NCBI RefSeq assembly: GCF_050624435.1
Contig: NC_134541.1
Span: forward strand, 101,180,805-101,244,804
Reading direction: 5' to 3'
DNA length: 64,000 bases
Source of the DNA: Tenrec ecaudatus
Taxonomy: Eukaryota; Chordata; Mammalia; Afrosoricida; Tenrecidae
Each line of letters opens with the position of its first letter. Position 1 is the stretch's first letter. A model generated the notes under the pieces. The model ran no database searches and was not told the origin of the DNA. It worked only from the letters and a program-made list of their open reading frames with translations. The position numbers and the translations under genes were made by a program. Positions 55,974 through 64,000 of this stretch are shown here, piece after piece.

Positions 55974-56559
55974 GTCTAGGAAAGCACAGTGGCCCGGAGG
56001 TAGATGTGGAGAAACGCCAGCTTCACATGTTTCTGTCGTCGTTTCGTGCTGGCTTATAACTCCCCTCCACACACACAGACACTAGGGTGCCTGCTTCAGG
56101 TGGCTTCCCTAGCCGCAGACTCACTTGGCCCCCACTGTCAGTGGGAACTCTTGTGCCCTCAAAAACACACCCACAAGCCCAGGCCAGGGATTCAAACCAG
56201 CCCTGCATGTATAACGGAACTGCTTGGGGCGGGGTCGCCCTCCCTTCTGTCCCCCAGATCAAGATTCCCCCTCCATCACACAGAGATGGAGCTCACAGAG
56301 GGCAGCCTTAGAATGGAGGACAGTGCTCAGCACTGCAGGGTCAACCCCAGGGGACTGTCCTGGCCCCCACTCTCTCAGTCTCCTAGGCACCAAAGACATA
56401 GATCTGGGCTGGCCTTGAACCAGTCCCGCCCCCGCTCTGCAGAACCACCCCACCCAGAGTGCTCAGCCCTCCCTGCCCCACCTCCCCAGGAGCCCACCCC
56501 AGCAGTCCTGAAGGTGGAGGGGGCTCCCCGGTCTTCCATTTGATAACTTGGTGGCTGTT

Positions 56560-58100
56560 CTCCAGTGTACGCTGTCACTGTCAGGTACCGTCCAGTTGGC
56601 TCTGGCCCCGAGGGACCGGATGCAACAGAAGGAAACACTGAGTGGCCCTGTAGCATCCTCATAATGATGCTTGTGTTTGGCCCATGGTTGTAAACACTGC
56701 CAGTCCGTCTCCTGCGGGACGTCCTTTGCACGCCCCTCCACTTGACCAGGAATGAGCTCCTTCTCCAGGGGCTGGGCTCTCCTGACAGCGCGTCCAAAGC
56801 ATGAGAGACGAGTCTCGGCATCCTCACTTCTTCCTTTAAAAAAAAACAACATTTTATTAGGGGCTCATACAACTCGGATCACAATCCATACATATATCCA
56901 TTGTGCAAAGCACATCTGCACATTCATTGCCCTCATCATGCTCAAAGCATTTGCTCTCCACTTAAGCCCTTGGCATCAGATCCTGTTTCCCCCCCCTCCC
57001 CGCTTCCCGCTCCCTCATGAGCTCTTGATAATTTATAAATTATTATTTTGACATATCTTGCCCTGTCCGACATCTTCCTTCACCCCCTTTTATGTTGTCC
57101 ATCCCCCAGGGAGGAGGTCACATGTAGCTCCTTGTATTTGGTTCCCTCTTTCCAACGCCCTCTCCCTCCACCCTCCCAGTATCGCCCCTCACACCCCTGG
57201 TCCTGAAGGGATCATCCGCCCTGGATTCCCTGTGCCTCCAGCTCCTATCTGCACCAGTGTACATCCTCTGGTCTAGCCAGACTTGCAAGGTAGAATTAGG
57301 ATCATGATAGTTGGTGGGGAGAGGAAGCATTTAGGAACTAGAGGAAAGCTGTATTCTTCATCGGTGCTACATCGCACCCTGACTGACTCATTTCCTCCCC
57401 TAGACCCCTCTGCAAGGGGATCTCCAGTGGCCGACAAATGGGTTTTGGGTCTCCACTCTGCACTTCCCCCTTCATTCACTATGGTAAGATTTTTTTGTTC
57501 TGATGATGCCTTATACCTGATCCTTTCAACACCTCGTGATCATACAGGCTGGTGTACTTCTTCCATGTGGTCTTTGTTGCTTCTGAGCTAGATGGCCGCT
57601 TGTTTACCTTCAAGCCTTTAAGACTCCAAACGCTTTATCTTTTTATAGCCAGGCACTATCAACTTTCTTTGCCACATTTTCTTCTGCACCTGTCTGTCCT
57701 CAGCGATCGTATCATGGAAGTGTGCACCCAATGATATAATTTTTGTTCTTTGATGCCTGATAACTGATCCCTTCGGAACCTCGTAATCACACAGGCTGGT
57801 GTGCTTCTTCCATGTGGGCTTTGTTGTTTCTCAGCTAGATGGCCGCTTGTTTATCTTCAAGCCTTTAAGACCCCAGACGCTATATCATTTGGTAGTCGGG
57901 CACCATCAGCTTTCTTCACGTTTGCTTATTCACCTGCTTTGTCTTCAGCGGTTGTGTCGGGAGGGTGAGCATCATGGCATCCTCACTTCTTTTTTTTTTT
58001 TAATTTTTTTTTTGCATCCTCAACTTCTAAGGAGTATTCTGGTTGCACTTCTTCCAAGATATTAATTCATGCAACTTTCTGAATTCATCTCCAAACTACA
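56560..58100 (-). repeat. RTE-like LINE 3' fragment, split by family T
   Basis: Antisense pieces 56560-56832 and 58014-58100 ('cttctaaggagtattctggt') read through across the insertion. They are related to the segments at 51495 and 48400. Confidence 0.65.
56833..57976 (-). mobile_element. Family T (1144 bp) with doubled internal module
   Basis: Antisense copy from ACATTTTATTAGGGG to the 5' truncation at 'gagggtgagcatcatg'. The internal module repeats at about 57497 and 57746 (249-bp period). The 15-bp flank gcatcctcacttctt occurs at 56818-56832 and 57977-57991, and a third, near-identical copy begins at 58014 after a poly(T) tract. Confidence 0.92.
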
Positions 58101-59031
58101 CTCCAAATGCAGAGCATAGCAGGTGCCCAGCACCTGCTTTCTGCCAGAGGTACAGAGCCACAGAGGCCCCAGAGTCATCCCTACCACCCATCCGATCCCC
58201 AAGCGGGCAGCCACCCCATACTGCAGTCCCAGACGCAGCCCCTCAGTCAGGCCTCAGCGACTTCATCTGCAAAATGGACTCATGTTTTCAAGTTCCTGGC
58301 TGGAGCCCCAGTTTCCCTGTGGCCCTGGGTGGCTCAGGGAGTCAGTGGGAATGACAGTTCTGGTCCCACCTGTGACAGGCCAGGCTAGGTTGGGAAGTAG
58401 GCAAGAGGCACAGGGACAAGGAGGTGTCCCTGAGAGGAGGGGCAGCATGGCTGGCCATGGCCATCCATGAAGAAGTGTCTGTCTCATACACTGCATCCTC
58501 ACCGAAACAGCCATGGGGCTGGCTATCTACAGGTGGCTGCAGGAGAGGGGGCTTGGGGGGAGTGCGGGAGGACAAGGGCAGAATCAAGCCAGTCAGGGTG
58601 TCTGTGATGGGCCCAGTCTGTGTTGGGAGCAGCAGGTGAGGAGTGGGGCTGAAGGGGGTGGGCAGCAGAGCTGCAGGGGGCCTGGCCCCTCTGGGCGCTC
58701 AGCACTGCCTTTGAAGGCACACGTCCACATCTTGGAATCTCTCCTAAGGGATTTTCCTTCCTGCTGCCAGGGCTTTTGTCTTCTGGCAGGGGGGCCGCAT
58801 GTAGTTCCTCCCAGCATCTGGCAGGATGGGCTGTGGAGGGCGGGCACTGAGTGGGGCCTCAACCTTGGTGGTGGCCAGGTCCAGGGTATGGGTCCCCCGC
58901 AGGGCATCCCGGCTCAAAGAAAAACTCCATTAACCGCCTGCTGACTACCTCTGTAAGCCCACGGCACTGGAATTCCTGCCTCGGTGTTAGTTGATGTTGT
59001 TGTCTAACACCCTCTCCAGGGGCCACCCGAC

Positions 59032-59035
<4 letters not shown>
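58101..59035. other. Single-copy-like DNA with a MIR remnant
   Basis: A sense MIR core is visible at about 58225-58370 ('gcgacttcatctgcaaaatgg'). No coding exon is recognised. Confidence 0.45.
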
Positions 59036-59075
<40 letters not shown>

Positions 59076-59310
59076 TATGTGTGTGTGTGGGGGGGATAGG
59101 TACGTGTGTGATGCGTGTGCATATGTGGTGTGTGGGTGTAGTGTATAGGTATGGGTGTATGTGTGCTGTGTATGGTGTGTGTACATCTGCAATGTGTGTA
59201 GGTGTGGGGTAGCGTTGGGGTATGTGTGTGGCACCTGTAGGTGGGGGGACGGGGCATACATGCAGCATGCATGGCGTGTCCACACGGGTGTATGTGTGGT
59301 ATGTGGGGGT
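59036..59310. repeat. (TG)n and TG-rich minisatellite-like DNA
   Basis: Perfect TG for about 19 units (59036-59074), then imperfect TG-rich DNA to 59310. Confidence 0.92.
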
Positions 59311-59477
59311 CGGTCCTCCAGACAGGAAAAAGTGTACGGAATGATGTGTTTTCAAAGGGGACACACAGAAGCAGCCAGCACTGAAATCAAAGTGTGGTCC
59401 TCGGACCCGCAGCACTGGCCGGCCCGGGGCAGGCTGGAGAAGCAGAGCTGCAGCCCCCCCACCCCCCGCCCCCCAGC

Positions 59478-59582
59478 ACTTAACCAGGTACTATCAAGTC
59501 CATTTCAACTCACAGGGTCCCAGGATGCAGCGGCGTGGAGATTTCGGGAGTTGGTCGACAGATTTCTCTTCCAAGGTGCCTG
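59478..59582 (-). repeat. AfroSINE, old diverged copy
   Basis: 'tatcaagtccatttcaactc' and 'ttctcttccaaggtgcctg', paralleling 18972-19135. 59583-60184 is unassigned. Confidence 0.5.
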
Positions 59583-60184
59583 AGTGGACTCAGACTTCCA
59601 CCTGTTAGGAAGCACCGTCTCGGAGTGCTTTCCCGGCCCCTCATGGGGCAGAGTCTGTTTTAACTCCACAGCCCCCGGGGTCAGGGAGCTTGGGAGAGCG
59701 AGACTGGGTGCACTGGGCAGAACGTGGTGGGTCTTTGAAGCTGGCCGGTGCTGCCTCATCCTGGCTATGCACCTTGAGCTCACCTGTCACCCCAGTGTGT
59801 GCTGGGAACCCCAGACTCCGTGGCTTTGTGTTCCGAGCATGTCACTTACAGAGACCATGGCAATTCCCAGGTACCCACCAATTATTCCAGGCAGTGCTCT
59901 TGCCCTGGGCCAAGCTATTTTGTACCTCAAGTTACCTGTCTGCAAATAAGAATAAACTCTGCCACCTGGGTCCAATAGGAGCAGGTAGTCCTGGCACGTG
60001 TGTGGAGGCATGCCATGGGCTGCTCTGCCTCCTGCCTGTCTGGGCACCGCCTACGTGGCCGGGCTAGTTCCATCACAGCCATGGGCCATGTGACAGGTGG
60101 GAGAGCTGAGACTCGGGGCGGATGAGGGGCTTGTCCAGGAAAGCTGGGCAGTGGGGCAGCCCAGCCTGAGCTTCCAGTCTGACG

Positions 60185-60345
60185 GGGCAATGATTTGAAA
60201 GTCAGCCGTTTGAAACCACCAGCCGGCTCCATAGGAAACAGACGAGGTTTTCTGCTCCCATAAAGAGCAGGGCAGTTCCACCCTGTCCTACGAGATTGCT
60301 GCTATGTGTCAGGATTGACCAGAAGGCAGTGGGTTTGCTGTTTTG
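60185..60345 (+). repeat. AfroSINE
   Basis: Sense copy with 'gtcagccgtttgaaaccacc' and 'gaggttttctgctcccataa'. 60346-61058 is unassigned. Confidence 0.85.
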
Positions 60346-61058
60346 TTTTGGAGTTTGGAAGTCATGCAGAAACTGGACACAGTGTGTCCCTTCGGCGAGA
60401 CAGCTGTTTCTTTTCTTCTCTCCTTGAGAAGAGCAGGATGGTCTACAGCCTTCCAGAGCCCCGAAGACAGAGCCAGCTTTCCCCCAGCTGCCCTTGGCAC
60501 CCAGCACTCTTCCCCGAGGACCCGCTCAGATCCACATCTTGGAATATTGCCAAAGTGCTTCTTCAGAACCGGAATCTGTGCTCACCGAGTCTACGGTAGA
60601 CACAGCTCCAGTGTCCACCCCCAGATGACCGGCTGAGCAAATGGCGTCTAGCCACCCACAGAAATGGACTCGACCATAGGACACTGATGTCTTGGGGCAT
60701 GCTTCAACACGACGCACAAGGCAAACACTGCACACTGAGCAAAAGGAGCCAGCCACAGGACAAATGGCTTGGGCTCACTTCTCTGCAGTGTGTACGACAG
60801 GCAACGCCTGCTGAGGGGAGGCTCCCAGCGGCTCCCAGGAGTCACTGGTGAAGGGGACCTAACAAGGATGGCGATGGTTTCACGACGCCACGAAGACAAT
60901 GTCGTGGAGTGACACCTGCGAAGAACATTGACACGTGGGGTTATATCTGTCTGGTCCAGATCTGCAACTTTAGAAAACGCCTTCATGTTCTCCATTTCAC
61001 TTCTCTGGGTTCTAGTACCCATGGCAACAGCTCCACAGAACTCACACACAAAATTGGT

Positions 61059-61690
61059 GATGAAAGGGTTTATTTAAAACGTTAACAAAGTATACCATTA
61101 GTGAGAGATGCTCGGGGTAGTTGTTTACCAGGACAGGTTACAAAGTTTCAGGTCTGCCAATCAATGCCCCAAGGAGCATCCCACTCCACAGTAAGTCTTA
61201 ACCTGATGGCCTTCGGGTCAGCTAGGCTTCTGTAGGTCTTCCCCAATTAGGTGCCCAGAGGCACCCCACTCCACAAGCCACAAAAACACTCATCTCAACT
61301 TGCTCTCTGGGCTGGGAAGGCCCTCACTCTGTCCTGTGCTCTAGCTCCTGCTGCTGCTCCTCTGATGATGCAGCTGTCATCTGCATCCAGGGGATCTCGG
61401 GTCCAGAGGACGTGCTCCAAGCCTGGCGCTTGCTGGTAACGAGACCCCTCCTCCTGCTTCTCTGAAGGCTCATTTTATGCACAACAGAATACCACGCCAG
61501 GGAATCCTGTTTGAAATTACGCAGGTGAATCTTATCAGTCCCCCCCCCCCCCCCCCCCCGCCCTTTTTCTCCTGACCCATGCAGGGAAAGGTCCTCTGGT
61601 GGGAGTTAGAGACTTTGGCTACAAGAGTCACATCAAACAGTCACTGCCCCTGCAGTAATCAATTACAGAAGGACAAACACATCATGAGAC
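61059..61690 (-). repeat. Possible LTR or other repeat, unclassified, with C20 run
   Basis: On the minus strand AATAAACCCTTTCATCACC near 61059-61077 looks like a poly(A) signal of an LTR, but I cannot fix either boundary or a duplication. A run of about 20 C lies at 61540-61559. No gene. Confidence 0.3.
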
Positions 61691-62040
61691 CACAACAGTA
61701 AGGATAAAAACCAAGACACAGACTTGCATACAAAAGCAAGCAGACTTTGCAGATTCCCAAGGCAGGGGAGATAAAGCAATGGGCTAGAAGGTTGACAGGC
61801 ATTGGCGTGGGTGAAAGGAGGGACGGAGGTCCACAAGAGAAAGAGAAATCCGGGGTGGTGGTGTTGCGGGTGGAGGTGGCAGGGATAGAAGTCAGGGGCG
61901 GGGTAGATGAATGGTTTGAAGTGACTCAATCCAGAGTTGATGGTCTGAAATGTAACCAAGCCACCCACCACAACCTAATTCACAACAATAAACAGAACTG
62001 TATGAGACCTCAATAAAATGATTTAAATAAAAATTTTTAA
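61690..62040 (+). repeat. Family T-like tail, diverged
   Basis: Ends 'ctcaataaaatgatttaaat', close to the family T terminus. Upstream sequence is purine-rich but does not align clearly. Confidence 0.45.
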
Positions 62041-62229
62041 AATCTTTTAAAAACATGCTCTGCATATAAAAGCGTATGAAAATGAAAATATATTTCCTTT
62101 CCCCCTATTATACAAATGAAAGCATAGTCATACACAGGCCTGCCTCTTGCTATATTATTTGCATGTGGCAAACCACATAATGTGCATGCCATCTTAACCA
62201 TCCATAAGTGAACTCAAACCTCAAAAAGA

Positions 62230-63660
62230 CCCCATGAATGTCCCTATTTTAAAAGGAGGAAACCAGGCATTTATAGAGGTCTAAATAAAGGCTTGTACAT
62301 ATGCAAATATATTTATATATGAGGATGGGCAAACTTATGTGCATATATTTATAGGTTTAGTATTAAGGTAGCAGAAGGACATTGGGCCTCCACTCAAGTA
62401 CTCCCTCAATGTAAGAATACATTCTTCCATTAAATTGGCATTCTATGATGCTCACCTTCCCGACACAACCTCTGAAGACAAATCGGGTGAATAAGCAAAT
62501 GTGGTGAAGAAAGCTGATGGTACCCAGCTATCAAAAGATATAGCATCTGGGGTGTTAAAAGCTTGAATGTAAACAAGTGGCCATCTAGCTCAGAAGCAAT
62601 AAAGTCCACATGGAAGAAGCACACCAGCCTATGTGATTCTGAGGTACCGAAGGGATCAGTTAATAGGCATCAAAGAACAAAATATCATACTGTGTGCTAA
62701 CCTCCATGATATGATCGCTCAATACAAATGGGTACATAAGCAAATGTAGCGAAGAAAGTTGATGGTGCCCGGCTATCAAAAGATATAGCGTCTGGGGTCT
62801 TAAAGGCTTGAAGGTAAACAAGCGGCCATCTAGCTCAGAAGCAACAAAACCCACATGGAAGAAGCACACCAGCCTGTGTGATAACGAGGCGTTGAAAGGA
62901 TCAGGTATAAGGCATCAAAGAACAAAATAATCATATCATAGTGAATGAGGTGGGGGGAGTGTGGAGTGGAGACCTAAAGCCCTTTTGTAGGCCACTGGAT
63001 ATCCCCTTACAGCAGGGTCTTGGAGAGGAGACGAGTCAGTCAGGGTGCAATGTAGCAACGATGAAACATACAGCTTTCCTCTAGTTCCTAAATGCTTCCT
63101 CCTCCCCCACTATCATGATCCAAATTCTACCTTACAAATCTGGCTAGACCAGAGGATGTACACTGGTACAGATAGGAACTGGAAACACAGAGAATCCAAG
63201 GTAGATGATCCCTTCAGGACCAGTGGTATGAGTGTTGATACTAGAAGGGTAGAGGGAGAGAGGGCTGGAAAGGGGGAACCAATTACAAGGATCTACATGT
63301 GACCTCCTCCCTGGGTGATGGACAACATAAAAGGGGGTGAAGGAAGATGTCGGACAGGGCAAGATATGTCAAAATAATAATTTATAAATCATCAAGGGTT
63401 CATGAGGGGGGAGCGGGGAGAGAGGGGAAAAATGAGGAGCTGATACCAAGGGCTTAGGTGGAGAGCAAACGTTTTGAGAATGATGAGGGCAATGAATGTA
63501 CAAATGTGCTATACACAATTCATGTATGTATAGATTGTGATAAGAGTTGTATGAGCCCATAATAAAATGATTTTTTAAAAAGGAGGAAACTGAGGAAGGT
63601 CCATCACACGTGTAAATCACAGAGCTAATGAGGGGTGAGTCATTCTTCTTGGGTTAGTGA
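62230..63660 (-). repeat. MIR SINE split by family T
   Basis: 'tgtccctattttaaaaggag' on the left continues as 'gaggaaactgaggaaggtcc' and 'aaatcacagagctaatgagg' on the right, an antisense MIR core. Confidence 0.75.
62264..63577 (+). mobile_element. Family T (1314 bp) with doubled internal module
   Basis: Starts at 'ttatagaggtctaaataaag' and ends AATAAAATGATTTTTTA. A perfect 13-bp duplication aaaaggaggaaac flanks it (62251-62263, 63578-63590). The internal module repeats at about 62585 and 62830. No ORF beyond short fragments. Confidence 0.93.
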
Positions 63661-64000
63661 TGGGTGGTCCTTCTCCCATGTAGATGTGCCTCAGGATCCC
63701 TTGGAGGACTTCCTGGGCCCCACCCCTGGAGCTTCTGACTTTGTAGATCTGGGGTGTCCTGGGACTCTGCATGTCCAACAAGCTGGTGCTGCCAAGGGGG
63801 CACACTTGGAAAGCCCTTGGCACTGTAAATACCCACCACAAGCCAATTAGGGAATGATCCTCATATTGCACAAAGATCTCTTAGGCCCCCAACCAGGGAT
63901 TCTTTGGTTGGAGGGCCTAAAGGATCGCCATGCAATGTGATTCCTAGCCCCCCCACCTGTGGAGCAGGCTTACTAGTCACCCCTAGCTCCAGTCATTGTG
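63661..64000. other. Unassigned end of window
   Basis: No gene or recognised repeat. Confidence 0.4.

Noticed and set aside
58859-59583. His/Thr-rich and Val/Cys-rich frames on both strands
   Set aside because: These are translations of the (TG)n tract.
44500-64000. Protamine/TNP2/SOCS1 cluster expected upstream of RMI2 by synteny with human 16p13
   Set aside because: No exon resembling any of these genes was seen; they probably lie beyond the window edge.

Overview
The window is nuclear DNA of a placental mammal, almost certainly a tenrec (Echinops telfairi or a close relative). Two independent signals support this. First, it is full of AfroSINEs, the tRNA-derived SINEs of Afrotheria (sense copies begin GGAGCCCTGGTGGC, with A-box and B-box motifs). 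Second, it carries five SPIN hAT transposons with 8-bp target duplications; SPIN is a horizontally acquired element known from the tenrec among afrotherians. The species is an inference from repeat content. The sequence carries no direct label.

Only one protein-coding gene can be supported: RMI2, on the minus strand. Exon 1 (43500-43788) lies in a CpG island and exon 2 (39494-39642) follows a 3.86-kb intron with consensus splice sites; the predicted protein has 145 residues. RMI2 is the small OB-fold partner of RMI1 in the BLM-TOP3A-RMI dissolvasome. A 466-bp SPIN element sits 235 bp upstream of the start codon, against the promoter. The intron holds many AfroSINEs and two perfect or near-perfect inverted repeats.

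Left of RMI2 (1-39 kb) the DNA is layered retroelement debris: L1 fragments, AfroSINEs, RTE-like LINE ends, and a large non-coding poly(A)-tailed family (here called family T; copies up to about 2.1 kb, no ORF, variable internal 247-bp repeat). A second unclassified family is called family U. A 740-bp LTR (14450-17222) has been split by a betaretrovirus-like endogenous provirus (14504-16530, minus). That provirus has both LTRs, a tRNA-Lys primer site, a polypurine tract and a 6-bp target duplication, but only broken gag and the tail of env remain. At 27-30.4 kb a dead mariner transposase gene is interrupted by two family T copies and one SPIN. An 18-unit perfect 14-bp minisatellite lies at 8.7-9.0 kb.

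Right of RMI2 (44.5-64 kb) are more AfroSINEs, MIR remnants, RTE-like fragments, a second long SPIN and three long family T copies, two of which split older repeats. No other gene, RNA gene, CRISPR array or operon is seen. Clean target-site duplications let many insertions be ordered in time: mariner, MIR, RTE and L1 first; SPIN, family T and the provirus later. I see no new multi-gene system.
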